Source of the DNA: Ferrimonas sediminum
Lineage (GTDB): Bacteria; Pseudomonadota; Gammaproteobacteria; Enterobacterales; Shewanellaceae
NCBI RefSeq assembly: GCF_900100175.1
Contig: NZ_FNEM01000002.1
Span: forward strand, 248,001-312,000
Length of the DNA stretch: 64,000 nucleotides
Reading direction: 5' to 3'
Position numbers and translations under genes: made by a program. The notes under the pieces were generated by a model. The model was not told where the DNA came from. It did not search any database and saw only the letters and a program-made list of their open reading frames with translations. Of the stretch, positions 29,555 to 43,739 are shown piece by piece (the stretch's first letter is position 1; every line of letters starts with the position of its first letter).

Positions 29555-29917
29555 TCAGGCCCGAGCGCTGAGGTATGCCTTCAGACTGGCAATGTCTTCC
29601 TCAAGATGGCTCTCAATGTCCTGATACCATTGGCCGTGCTCAGCCTGCCACTGCGGTTCATCACCACACTGAAGCTGTTGAGACAACATCTGAATCCGCT
29701 TTAATCCCACCGAGCCAGCCGCACCTTTCAGTTTGTGCGCTTCACTGCATAACAGAGGCTTGTCACTGCACTGCATAGCCGCGGCCATGGTCTGCAGGTA
29801 CTCCGGTGCCATCTGCTCAAACATCACCACACTTTTAAGCAACGTTGCTGCCCCAATGGCACTGCAATAGGCATCCAGGGTTTGTAGATCCAACGAAGCG
29901 GTATTTGCACTCGTCAT
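29555..29917 (-). CDS. hptA: Free-standing HPt phosphotransfer protein, ArcA partner
   Basis: A 120-aa single-domain histidine phosphotransfer protein. H61 lies in SEAHKLKGAAGSVGLKRI, the HPt signature HKLKGAAGxxG. In Shewanella, where the Arc sensor lacks its own HPt domain, a separate HptA phosphorylates ArcA; the size and position next to arcA fit that role. The Arc sensor itself is not in this window, so the assignment to the Arc relay is an inference from homology and location. Confidence 0.85.
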   Translation of the reverse strand: MTSANTASLDLQTLDAYCSAIGAATLLKSVVMFEQMAPEYLQTMAAAMQCSDKPLLCSEAHKLKGAAGSVGLKRIQMLSQQLQCGDEPQWQAEHGQWYQDIESHLEEDIASLKAYLSARA

Positions 29918-30066
29918 GCTCAGACTCCATTACTGACTACTATTTTGCCAATGCAGGTTATCACAGGTTATTGGTTTGTTCAGACAAAAATGTCCATTCC
30001 TCATGCCAGAAGTGGCGAAAAAATGCTATTATCTACGCCCATTTATAGCCAGTCGTTGTGAGTTCA

Positions 30067-33000
30067 ATGCGAGTTGTTACCCTAGCCTTATCGGGGTTAC
30101 TGAGTTGTTGTGTTTTCAGTGCCAATGCATCTGAAATTGTATTACCTAAACAACAGCTTAAACCTTTCACTCTGAACGCTCATGGTGTGCAGTTAACGGA
30201 TCAACTTGCCGTATATCAGTATCAGCAAAAATTGCTGCTGCCACTGCAGGGACTGGCCACCTCTTTGGGAATCGACGTTCAGGTCGATCCCCATGCCTTA
30301 ATCGCATCCGGTTGGATTCAGGGAGAAAATGCCAACCTGATGCTGGACCTGAACAAAGATCAGGCTCGCAGAGGCTTTAAACAGATTGCCGTTGACCCCG
30401 CCATGGTCTGGGGTCGCGACAATGTGGATATTTACCTGGAGCCGCAGTTCATTCAAAAACTGCTGCCAATCAACCTAAACATCCACACTTTGGGTCAAAA
30501 AGTAAATGTCAGCGCCAGCGTACCTCTGCCAGCGGTGCAACAATCCGTGACCCTGAACCAGGTCACCAACGATCCCGAAGATCGCCGCGAAATCACCGCC
30601 ACCAGTTTCGACCCGGTTCACCCCCATGACTATCAGGCCTACAACAAGCCCGTGATCTACCTGCAGGGTGACGCCGCCATTGCCGGCGAAGACTACCTGA
30701 CCGAAGACTACCACCTCAACATGCTGACCACCGGCGACCTGGGCTTCCACAGCTACGAGTTCAGCTACAATCGCAGCCAGGGCCAGGATGACAACTACCG
30801 CCTGCGGCTGTCCCGGGACTATGGCGATCTCGACGAACGGCTGCCGTTTCAGTTGGGCGGCTACCAGGTGGGTGACGTCAGCTACTACGGCGACAACCTG
30901 GTCAATGGCCGCATCGAGGGTCAGGGGGTGGTGTTCGGCAACCAGAGCGACATCAACTCCGATCGCTTTGGCCGCACCGTCATCGAAGGCAACGCCCCGG
31001 CGGGTTGGAAGGTGCACCTTTACCGCAACGGCGCCCTGGTCCGCGTCGCCAGCGCCAGTGACGACAACCGCTATCGCTTCCGCGACATTCCTGTGGTGGA
31101 AGGCTCCAACCTGTTCGAGATTCACCTGTTTGGCCCCAACGGCGAGTACATGGTACGACGCAAAACCGTCCAAAGTGGCGGCCTGAGGCTGGGTCAGGGG
31201 CAATTCGGATACTCCGGCTTCTACATCGATCAGACCAGCAACCTGTTTACCCACAAAGACCAGGATGAACTGGCGGATCTGGAGCTGCGCCGTGCCTACA
31301 GCGGCCGCGCCCAATACGGCTTGACGGATCAGATCACCATCGGTGCCAGCTACAGCCAGCAGACGGTGCAGAACTGGGGCCGGCTGGAAGACCGCACCTA
31401 CTACGGCGCCGACGTGACCGCCTACTGGTGGGACAGCACCTGGTTTGTTGAGGTCTCCTCACAGCAGGACGCCGGCAGCGCCTTCTCCCTGGGCTGGCAG
31501 AAACTGCTCGGCACCGACCACAGCCTGCGCATTACCCACGAAAATTATCAGGACTACGAGTCCAGCCGCACCGACGACCTGCTGCCCAGCCTGTTCGACG
31601 ACAACGGTAAAACCTCCAGCACCCGGGCCGAGATTGAAGGCAGCTTCCATCAGGCCGGCGGCTGGCAGTACCAGTTGGGCGCAGCCTACCGCACCCTGGA
31701 CAACGGCGACGACTCCACCCTGCTGGACTCGCGTCTCTCGACCCAACTGGGCAACGTCGCCCTGACCAACTACCTGGCCTACGACACCTCTTTCAAAGAC
31801 ACCAGTCAGCGGATGCTGGGGCGGTTGATGTTTGATACCCCGATGCTGGACTGGAACGTCTCCGGCTACATGGATTATCAGAGCGGAGAGGGGATCGGCG
31901 ATCTCACCACCCTGCTGCGCTGGCGCCCGTGGCGGGGGGTCAATAACCAGACCGAACTGTTCTACCGGGATCCTCTCGACAGCAAGAGCCGCTTCGGCCT
32001 GGGTCATCATATTTCATTGACCTACGATTGGTTTACCCTGGGCCTCAGGGGGAATGTCGACACCCGCGGCGACTGGCAGCTCAGTGCCACCAGTGCCATT
32101 GCCCTGAACTATCAGGACTCCCGCATGCGCGGCACCGACTACCGGCCACAACTGGCCGACATCAATGTGCGCCTGTTTGTCGACAGCAACAACAACGGCC
32201 GCTTCGATGCCAGTGATCAGCCCATTCGCGGTGTTACCCTGCTGACCTCCCCCAGCGTCCCACACCAGGCCAGTAACGATACCGGCGAAGTGCGCCTGAC
32301 CCAGGTCGCGTCCAACACCCTGTACCGCATCGCCCTGGGCCCGGAAACCCTGCCGGAGCAGATGGTGCTGCGGGACGGTCCGGTTGAGGTGATGCCCATG
32401 ACTGGCAAACAGGTGACCGTGGATCTGCCGCTGGTGGCACTGACAGACATCAAGGGCCAGATACTGAAAGACCACAACGGCCAGCCCCTGGCGGGCATTC
32501 ACATAGTGCTCAAGGATCTGCACCAGCAGCCTTTGGCCAACCTGACCAGTGGCCCTCAGGGCGAATTTCAGTTCAACGCCATGAAGCCGGGTTACTACCT
32601 GCTGCAGCCGGACGGCAGCCAACTGGGCAGCCTCGGCGCCCTGGCGGAAGAACCGGTGTTCCCAATCGCCATCTCAGGCAAGAGGATCCGCTTTCAGCAG
32701 CAGGATCTGCGCATCAAATATCGGGATGAGCCGGCGGCAGTCGACGTTACCAACCAAGTGGACGCCACTCAGGCCACACCGACCCGAAAGCTCGACAGCC
32801 TGCCGGCCCTGGAGCAAGGAGTGATGCGGATGGAGTCCCAGGACTACACCATTCAACTGGCCGCCAACCGCACCAAGTTTGACTTAAGTGCCCTGAGAGC
32901 CAAATACCCGCAGCAATCCCTGGAGCAGGTCACTGTCCTGCGAGACGGACGGCCCATGCACCTGCTGATCGCCGGACAGTTCCCCAGTCAGCGCTCGGCC

Positions 33001-33399
33001 CAGTATGGCTTGCGCGACGTGCCCAAGGAGTTTGCCAATGACCTGCCTCTGGTTAAGCCCGTGGGCGGCCTGCAGTACCAGCACCGGGCCTACCTGGAGT
33101 GGAATAAGAAACGAAAAACGCCGTCGGCCAGCCACGATGACCGCAGCTCCGACTGGCTCAGCCAACAAAACCCGGCGCACTTTACCTGGCAGTTGGCCGC
33201 CACCAAGGAAAAAGCCAATGCGGAAAAAGTCATTGTTCACTTGAAATTGGGCACCGACGCCCACATTCAACTGCACAAGGGATGGTATCAGGTGCTGTGG
33301 GGCAGCTTTGCCGATAAGTCGCAAGCCAAACAAGCGTTAAGTGCGCTGCCAAAGGCCCCACAAAACCCATGGTTGCGCAGCATCGCCTCGGTGCGATAG
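30067..33399 (+). CDS. Usher-like outer-membrane protein with Cna-B/SdrD-like and SPOR-like modules
   Basis: A protein of 1110 aa that I cannot assign to a named family. Signal peptide MRVVTLALSGLLSCCVFSANA. Residues ~25-150 form a beta-rich domain (LLLPLQGLATSLGIDVQVDP) recalling copper-amine-oxidase-N-like modules. Residues ~190-680 look like an outer-membrane usher/porin: alternating hydrophobic strands and a plug-like insert PAGWKVHLYRNGALVRVASA. Next comes an SdrD/Cna-B-like stretch with DSNNNGRFDASDQPI and a carboxypeptidase-regulatory-like repeat (IKGQILKDHNGQPLAGI). Two SPOR-like segments end the protein (YTIQLAANRTKFDL, ~927-1000; FTWQLAATKEKANAEK, ~1038-1105, with WYQVLWGSF). SPOR domains bind denuded peptidoglycan. 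No pilin or chaperone gene lies nearby. The ATG at 30067 is preferred to GTG 30058 as it begins the signal peptide. Confidence 0.82.
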   Translation: MRVVTLALSGLLSCCVFSANASEIVLPKQQLKPFTLNAHGVQLTDQLAVYQYQQKLLLPLQGLATSLGIDVQVDPHALIASGWIQGENANLMLDLNKDQARRGFKQIAVDPAMVWGRDNVDIYLEPQFIQKLLPINLNIHTLGQKVNVSASVPLPAVQQSVTLNQVTNDPEDRREITATSFDPVHPHDYQAYNKPVIYLQGDAAIAGEDYLTEDYHLNMLTTGDLGFHSYEFSYNRSQGQDDNYRLRLSRDYGDLDERLPFQLGGYQVGDVSYYGDNLVNGRIEGQGVVFGNQSDINSDRFGRTVIEGNAPAGWKVHLYRNGALVRVASASDDNRYRFRDIPVVEGSNLFEIHLFGPNGEYMVRRKTVQSGGLRLGQGQFGYSGFYIDQTSNLFTHKDQDELADLELRRAYSGRAQYGLTDQITIGASYSQQTVQNWGRLEDRTYYGADVTAYWWDSTWFVEVSSQQDAGSAFSLGWQKLLGTDHSLRITHENYQDYESSRTDDLLPSLFDDNGKTSSTRAEIEGSFHQAGGWQYQLGAAYRTLDNGDDSTLLDSRLSTQLGNVALTNYLAYDTSFKDTSQRMLGRLMFDTPMLDWNVSGYMDYQSGEGIGDLTTLLRWRPWRGVNNQTELFYRDPLDSKSRFGLGHHISLTYDWFTLGLRGNVDTRGDWQLSATSAIALNYQDSRMRGTDYRPQLADINVRLFVDSNNNGRFDASDQPIRGVTLLTSPSVPHQASNDTGEVRLTQVASNTLYRIALGPETLPEQMVLRDGPVEVMPMTGKQVTVDLPLVALTDIKGQILKDHNGQPLAGIHIVLKDLHQQPLANLTSGPQGEFQFNAMKPGYYLLQPDGSQLGSLGALAEEPVFPIAISGKRIRFQQQDLRIKYRDEPAAVDVTNQVDATQATPTRKLDSLPALEQGVMRMESQDYTIQLAANRTKFDLSALRAKYPQQSLEQVTVLRDGRPMHLLIAGQFPSQRSAQYGLRDVPKEFANDLPLVKPVGGLQYQHRAYLEWNKKRKTPSASHDDRSSDWLSQQNPAHFTWQLAATKEKANAEKVIVHLKLGTDAHIQLHKGWYQVLWGSFADKSQAKQALSALPKAPQNPWLRSIASVR

Positions 33400-33414
33400 A
33401 TTCTGCTCCTTCCT

Positions 33415-33460
33415 GATTAGGATCCGGGCACCCTCGGGTCCTAATCGCACCCGAGGGTGC
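33415..33460 (+). promoter_or_regulatory. Two mutually exclusive 12-bp hairpins
   Basis: Hairpin A pairs GATTAGGATCCG (33415-33426) with CGGGTCCTAATC (33435-33446), using one G-U pair. Hairpin B pairs GCACCCTCGGGT (33428-33439) perfectly with ACCCGAGGGTGC (33449-33460). They share 33435-33439, so both cannot form at once. No T-run follows either, so a simple terminator is unlikely. It lies 16 bases past the upstream stop and about 210 bp before folE2. Confidence 0.6.
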
Positions 33461-33593
33461 ATCGCTCCATATCCGGTATCAATGACGATGGCTTTACCAG
33501 CACACGTCATGGCCCAGTGCGTCACCCTGTGTCGTCTTCGCCGCACAATACCGCATTTTCGTTTGTCGTAATCGAGTTTGACGGCAAAGTTTT

Positions 33594-33613
33594 TGACGGC
33601 GAAATCGCCGTCA
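33594..33613 (+). promoter_or_regulatory. Perfect 20-bp palindrome at the folE2 promoter
   Basis: TGACGGCGAAATCGCCGTCA has 9-bp perfect arms around AA and ends 5 bases before TACAAT (33619-33624), a good -10. A half-copy TTTGACGGCAAAG precedes it at 33577-33589. Position and symmetry suggest an operator. FolE2 is a Zur target in many bacteria, but this is not the AT-rich proteobacterial Zur box. Confidence 0.6.
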
Positions 33614-33629
33614 CATGTTACAATCGCTG

Positions 33630-33647
33630 CCCTTAAGCAGTTAAGGG
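33630..33647 (+). promoter_or_regulatory. Hairpin at the 5' end of the folE2 leader
   Basis: CCCTTAA-GCAG-TTAAGGG, a perfect 7-bp stem with a 4-base loop, starting about where transcription from the TACAAT box would begin. It may stabilise the transcript or be a further operator. Confidence 0.4.
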
Positions 33648-33673
33648 TTAGATAATTGACGGAGTCTGTGTCC

Positions 33674-34600
33674 ATGGCGACAACAATGCCCGATGTTGCT
33701 AGCAGTGCCAAAGCCCAGATCGGGGGAACTCTGGACTGGGTCGGAATGAGCAACATTGAATTACCACTGACAGTGACAGCCGATGACGGTAAGTCACGGG
33801 CGGTAACCGCAAAGGTAGAAGCCTTTGTGAACCTTCCCAATCCCCAGGCCAAGGGGATTCACATGTCGCGCCTGTATCTGGCACTGGATCAGCTGTCTTT
33901 GAACGGTGAGCTGAACCTGGCCAGCATGAAAGCCTTGCTGGATAACTTTATCTCCAGCCACGAGGCCCTGTCGGATCGCGCCAAAATCAAGATCAGTTTC
34001 GATTACCACCTGCGTCGTCCCTCACTGCTGTCTGACAACAGCGGCTGGCGCGCCTACCCGGTCACTCTGGTCGGCAGCCTCAACCAGGGTAAACTGACCC
34101 TGGAGATGAATGTGGATGTGTCCTACTCCTCCACCTGCCCCTGCTCCGCCGCACTGGCACGGCAGCTGATCCAGGAGTCGTTCAACCGCGACTTTGGTGA
34201 CAAGCAAAGCCTGTCCGCCGAGGAGATTCACCATTGGCTGGGCACCACCCAGGGTGTGGTGGCGACGCCGCACAGCCAGCGCAGCGTGGCCGAGGTCTGG
34301 GTTAAGCTGGACAACAATCTGACCGAGTTGCCCATTGTGCAACTGGTCGACCGTATCGAATCGGCTCTGGCCACCCCGGTCCAGGCCGCCGTGAAACGGG
34401 AGGACGAACAGGAGTTTGCCCGCCTCAACGGTCAGAACCTGATGTTCGTCGAAGACGCCGCCCGTCGTTTGAAGATGGCCCTGAACGACACCAGTGACTT
34501 CTTTGATTTCTGGCTGCGGGTCAACCACCTGGAAAGCCTGCACGCCCATGATGCGGTATCGGTCACCTGCAAAGGGGTCGAAAACGGCTACCAGCCTTAA
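33674..34600 (+). CDS. folE2: GTP cyclohydrolase FolE2 (GCYH-IB)
   Basis: Opens GTP to dihydroneopterin triphosphate for folate and queuosine synthesis; the IB type can use metals other than zinc and often replaces FolE under zinc limitation. The 308-aa protein contains the FolE2 motif [16 protein letters not shown] with the metal-ligand cysteine in C155-P-C157, plus [12 protein letters not shown] and [13 protein letters not shown]. The ATG at 33674 has GGAG 9 bases upstream and is chosen over a TTG at 33656. It stands alone, with its own promoter, palindrome and terminator. Confidence 0.94.
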   Translation: MATTMPDVASSAKAQIGGTLDWVGMSNIELPLTVTADDGKSRAVTAKVEAFVNLPNPQAKGIHMSRLYLALDQLSLNGELNLASMKALLDNFISSHEALSDRAKIKISFDYHLRRPSLLSDNSGWRAYPVTLVGSLNQGKLTLEMNVDVSYSSTCPCSAALARQLIQESFNRDFGDKQSLSAEEIHHWLGTTQGVVATPHSQRSVAEVWVKLDNNLTELPIVQLVDRIESALATPVQAAVKREDEQEFARLNGQNLMFVEDAARRLKMALNDTSDFFDFWLRVNHLESLHAHDAVSVTCKGVENGYQP

Positions 34601-34613
34601 CGGCATACAGAAT

Positions 34614-34643
34614 CAAAAAGGCCGGGCAAATGCCCGGCCTTTT
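34614..34643. terminator. Bidirectional terminator between folE2 and yhcC
   Basis: AAAAAGGCCGGGCA/TGCCCGGCCTTTT stem between convergent genes, T-rich on both strands. Confidence 0.88.
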
Positions 34644-34662
34644 GTTTCTGTTCCGCTAACCA

Positions 34663-35568
34663 TTACACCAATGCCGATCCCTGGCCGCCATCGCGCTTCA
34701 ATCGCTCGATGATGCCATTCAGCGCCAGCCACTTGTCACCGCACCACTCGGGGGCAATCAACTCCGGCGGCTTGGCGTAGGCACTGACCCGATGAAACAC
34801 CACCTCTTTAGGCGTGCGACGAATCATCTCGGCGGCAGTATCCATATAGGTGTCGGCGTCCATCAACGACAACCGCCCAGCCTGGTACTGCTTGGCCATA
34901 ATGCTGTTCTGTACCACGTGCAGCGGATGCAGCTTGATGCCATCCACGCCCAGCGCCAACACCTGCTCCAGGGTGGCAAACGCCTGCTCCGGCCCCTCCC
35001 CGGGCAGCCCCATGATCAGGTGCGTGCACACCTTCAGCCCCAGTTTTCGCGCCCGCAGTACCGTATCCCGGTACTCGGCAAAGCCATGGCCACGGTTGAT
35101 TCGCTTCAGGGTCTCATCACTGGCCGACTGCAAACCCAGCTCCAGCCAGACCTCCATCCCCTGCTGCTGATACTCCAGCAACAGCGACAACACCTCGTCG
35201 GGCACGCAGTCGGGACGCGTTCCCACGCACAGGCCGATGATGTCGGAAACATTCACCGCTTCCTGATAGCGCTGCTTCAACACCTGATACTCGTCGTAGG
35301 TGGAGGTGTAGGCCTGAAAATAGGCCATGTAGCGCTTTTCAATCCCCCGGTGCAGTTTGCCCTGGGCCAACTGCTCGGCCACGCTTTTGTGACTGCCAAA
35401 CTCTCGACTGAACGAAGAGACGTTGCAGAAGGTGCAGCCACCGCGCCCGAGAGAGCCATCCCGGTTAGGGCAAGTGAAGCTGGCATCAATGGTCAGTTTG
35501 TGGATCTTCTGACCATAACGGGCCTTCATGTAGTTACCCAGCGTATGGACGTATTGGTCCAGTCCCAT
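34663..35568 (-). CDS. yhcC: TIGR01212-type radical SAM protein YhcC
   Basis: Radical SAM protein (301 aa) of unknown reaction. The cluster cysteines lie in FTCPNRDGSLGRGGCTFCNVSSF, the spaced Cys pattern of the TIGR01212 group. Further family features: GTRPDCVPDEVL, VWLELGLQSASDETL and HLIMGLPGEG. The ATG at 35566-35568 (MGLDQYVHTLGNYMKARYG) has GGGAG 5 bases upstream; the open frame continues 17 codons further with no support. Divergent from gltB, as in E. coli, where yhcC and gltBD are also neighbours. Confidence 0.92.
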   Translation of the reverse strand: MGLDQYVHTLGNYMKARYGQKIHKLTIDASFTCPNRDGSLGRGGCTFCNVSSFSREFGSHKSVAEQLAQGKLHRGIEKRYMAYFQAYTSTYDEYQVLKQRYQEAVNVSDIIGLCVGTRPDCVPDEVLSLLLEYQQQGMEVWLELGLQSASDETLKRINRGHGFAEYRDTVLRARKLGLKVCTHLIMGLPGEGPEQAFATLEQVLALGVDGIKLHPLHVVQNSIMAKQYQAGRLSLMDADTYMDTAAEMIRRTPKEVVFHRVSAYAKPPELIAPEWCGDKWLALNGIIERLKRDGGQGSALV

Positions 35569-35981
35569 GTGGACTCCCGGTGATGAAAAAACGCGCCATT
35601 TTACTGGAGTCGTCGCCATCAGAGTGAGAACTGGATCACAGCCCGATTCATTATTCCGAATGATTATTCACTTATAAGTGAATGAGCTTTCCGGCAAAGA
35701 TCACAAAACACGCTAAAAAATGCAGTAGTTAAAACCTATCCACTCTGCTAGAGAACCGACAATCGCCTCAAGCTCACACTAATTAAATTAACAAAACAGA
35801 ATGTTTCACATTTCAGGACAAAATATGCAGTCGATACAGGTTGTCAATGATTCCATTCTCGAGCAACTTAGACCGTGATGGGGCTGATTGACCTTTGCAC
35901 TAACCCTAGGTACTTTGAGTAGTTCGCCTGCATAATTATGTGAAGTACGCAAAGAAGTTTGCACGAAGCGGAGGAGAGGGA
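35569..35981. other. Non-coding region between yhcC and gltB
   Basis: 413 bp of AT-rich sequence with no convincing gene. It holds the divergent promoters, the palindromic element at 35656-35683 and the gltB leader with a very strong ribosome-binding site (GGAGGAGAGGG just before 35982). Confidence 0.6.
35656..35683. promoter_or_regulatory. Palindromic element resembling an ArgR box
   Basis: ATTCACTTATAAGTGAAT (35666-35683) is a perfect 18-bp palindrome. It overlaps CGAATGATTATTCAC, which differs from the ArgR half-site pattern TGAAT-N4-ATTCA at one base. ArgR regulates gltBD in E. coli. Located about 100 bp before yhcC and 300 bp before gltB; which gene it controls is unclear. Confidence 0.45.
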
Positions 35982-41861
<5,880 letters not shown>

Positions 41862-41869
41862 GCCCAAAC

Positions 41870-41897
41870 AACGCCCTGCCCAGCAGGGCGTTTTTTT
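41870..41897 (+). terminator. Terminator of gltBD
   Basis: CGCCCTGC/GCAGGGCG stem with a 3-base loop followed by seven T, just after the gltD stop. Confidence 0.88.
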
Positions 41898-41958
41898 GCA
41901 TCCCCGACGCTTGTGGTAAACTGCCCGCCACACTCCCCTAGAGCCAAGATTGCCCACC

Positions 41959-42657
41959 ATGAAAATTGGAATTATCGGCGCCATGGAGCAGGAAGTTGCC
42001 CTGCTGCGTAGCCAGATTCAGGACCTGCAGGTCATCACCCTCGCCAACATCGAATTCTACTCCGGCACCCTCAACGGCACCGACGTCGTTGTCACCCGTT
42101 CCGGCATTGGCAAGGTGACCGCGGCCATCGCCACCACCCTGCTGATTGAACGCTTCGCACCGGACGCGGTGATCAACACCGGCTCCGCCGGCGGCTTCGC
42201 TCAAGAACTGGCCATCGGCGACGTGGTGATCTCCAGCGAAGTGCGCTACCACGATGTCGACGTCACCGCCTTTGGCTATGAGATGGGGCAACTGCCCAGC
42301 CAACCTGCCGCCTTCCTGCCAGACGCCCGTCTGGTGGACGTGGCCAAGGCCAGCATCGCCCGCGTCGGCGAGGTGCAGGCCATTGAGGGCCTGATCTGTA
42401 CCGGCGACAGCTTTATTGCCGATCCGGAGCGCACCACCGTGATGCTGTCTCACTTCCCGGCCATGGCCGCCTGTGAGATGGAAGCCGGCGCCATCGCCCA
42501 GACCTGTCACCAGTTTTCCCTGCCCTTCGTGGTGATTCGGGCCATCTCCGACAACGCCAACGACGATTCCGCCGTAGACTTTGACAGCTTCATCGTCAAG
42601 GCCGGCGAGCACTCCGCCAAGGTCGTAATGGCGATGCTGGAACAGCTGAACCACTGA
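41959..42657 (+). CDS. mtnN: 5'-methylthioadenosine/S-adenosylhomocysteine nucleosidase
   Basis: Cleaves adenine from methylthioadenosine, S-adenosylhomocysteine and 5'-deoxyadenosine. The 232-aa protein has the E. coli length and matches [50 protein letters not shown] and the catalytic region [15 protein letters not shown]. The ATG at 41959 gives that length; a TTG three codons earlier is possible but unlikely. The stop overlaps the cbiB start (TGATG), so the two genes are translationally coupled. Confidence 0.96.
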   Translation: MKIGIIGAMEQEVALLRSQIQDLQVITLANIEFYSGTLNGTDVVVTRSGIGKVTAAIATTLLIERFAPDAVINTGSAGGFAQELAIGDVVISSEVRYHDVDVTAFGYEMGQLPSQPAAFLPDARLVDVAKASIARVGEVQAIEGLICTGDSFIADPERTTVMLSHFPAMAACEMEAGAIAQTCHQFSLPFVVIRAISDNANDDSAVDFDSFIVKAGEHSAKVVMAMLEQLNH

Positions 42658-43619
42658 TGGAACAGGCGTTGGGGCCCTTTTATCATTGGTTGATGCCGCC
42701 GCTGATTATGGCGGCAGCACTGTTGATAAACCGGATGCTGCCCGGCTCCTGGCTGCTGGCACCGCGGCTGCATCAGGTCGCCGATGCCCTGGCGGCCAAG
42801 GTCAACCGCCCACAGCGTGCGCCCTCCCAGCAACGCCTTGCCGGCAGCATCGCCACCGCATTGATGGTGCTGCCCCCGGTGGCCCTGCTGGCCGCCGCCA
42901 TGAGTCTGGCCGCCTACCCCGGGGCGCTGCAGTGCCTGCTGATCGCCCTGTGCCTGCCCGGCGATCAGCAGCGTCAGCAACACCGGTTACTGGTGGCCCA
43001 GTTGCACGGCGGACTGAAACAACGGGCGCGGCAAACGCTGGCCCCCTTTACGGTACGCCAGACCGACTCGCTCAGTGAGGTCGGCCTGTGCAAAGCCAGC
43101 ATAGAGAGTCGCCTGATTCAGGAAGCCGGCACCACCTTCAGTTGGTTGCTGTATTACCCCTTGCTGGGGTTTGAAGCGGCCCTTACGGTATGGCTGATCA
43201 ATCAGCTGGCCCGGCAATGGCTGCCCTGGCGGCCCCAATACCGGAACTTTGGCCACCTCTGCCATACTCTGGCGTCAGTTCTGTCGATCCCGGTCAATGC
43301 CCTGCTGGCCTTTACCCTTAGCCTGTATGGCAATACCCTCAACTGTTGGAAAGCCCTGACTGGCCCCCGCACGCCGGTACTGGAATCCCGGCACTGGCTG
43401 ACCACCGCCATGGCCTATCACCTCAATGTTCAGCTCGGTGGCCCCTTGCTGATCGACAACCAGCGACTGGAGCGCCCCCGGGTCGGCCCGGCCTATACGC
43501 CGACCACCGCCACCATACTTCAGGCCGACCGTCTGATTCAGTTCGCCCGCTGGCTGTGGGTCGCCCTGCTGGTGCTGTCCACCAGTGCCGTCGCCATGAT
43601 TCAGGCCGGTGCCTGGTAA
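42657..43619 (+). CDS. cbiB: CobD/CbiB-family cobalamin biosynthesis protein
   Basis: Inner-membrane protein (320 aa) of the CobD/CbiB family, which attaches aminopropanol (or its phosphate) to adenosylcobyric acid to make cobinamide. Family features: an N-terminal membrane anchor, RDTDSLSEVGLCKASIESR-like segment (here RQTDSLSEVGLCKASIE), IQEAGTTFSWLLYYPLLG, and a C-terminal membrane segment. No other cob genes are in the window. Coupling to mtnN suggests a shared link to adenosylcobalamin or 5'-deoxyadenosine metabolism. Confidence 0.85.
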   Translation: MEQALGPFYHWLMPPLIMAAALLINRMLPGSWLLAPRLHQVADALAAKVNRPQRAPSQQRLAGSIATALMVLPPVALLAAAMSLAAYPGALQCLLIALCLPGDQQRQQHRLLVAQLHGGLKQRARQTLAPFTVRQTDSLSEVGLCKASIESRLIQEAGTTFSWLLYYPLLGFEAALTVWLINQLARQWLPWRPQYRNFGHLCHTLASVLSIPVNALLAFTLSLYGNTLNCWKALTGPRTPVLESRHWLTTAMAYHLNVQLGGPLLIDNQRLERPRVGPAYTPTTATILQADRLIQFARWLWVALLVLSTSAVAMIQAGAW

Positions 43620-43680
43620 ACCAAGTCCGCGTTCTGCGGCATTTCTGCTCGAGCCGAGCCCGTCTTTGGTATTACAATAG

Positions 43681-43698
43681 CGCCGGCTTCGGCTGGCG
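43681..43698 (+). promoter_or_regulatory. UUCG hairpin before the TRIC gene
   Basis: CGCCGGC-TTCG-GCTGGCG, 7-bp stem with a stable UUCG tetraloop, directly after a TACAAT -10-like box at 43672-43677. It could cap the 5' end of the downstream mRNA or weakly terminate cbiB; there is no T-run. Confidence 0.4.
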
Positions 43699-43739
43699 AT
43701 AATGCCTGGCCGTGGCCCGATTTGTGTCAGCACTCATTT

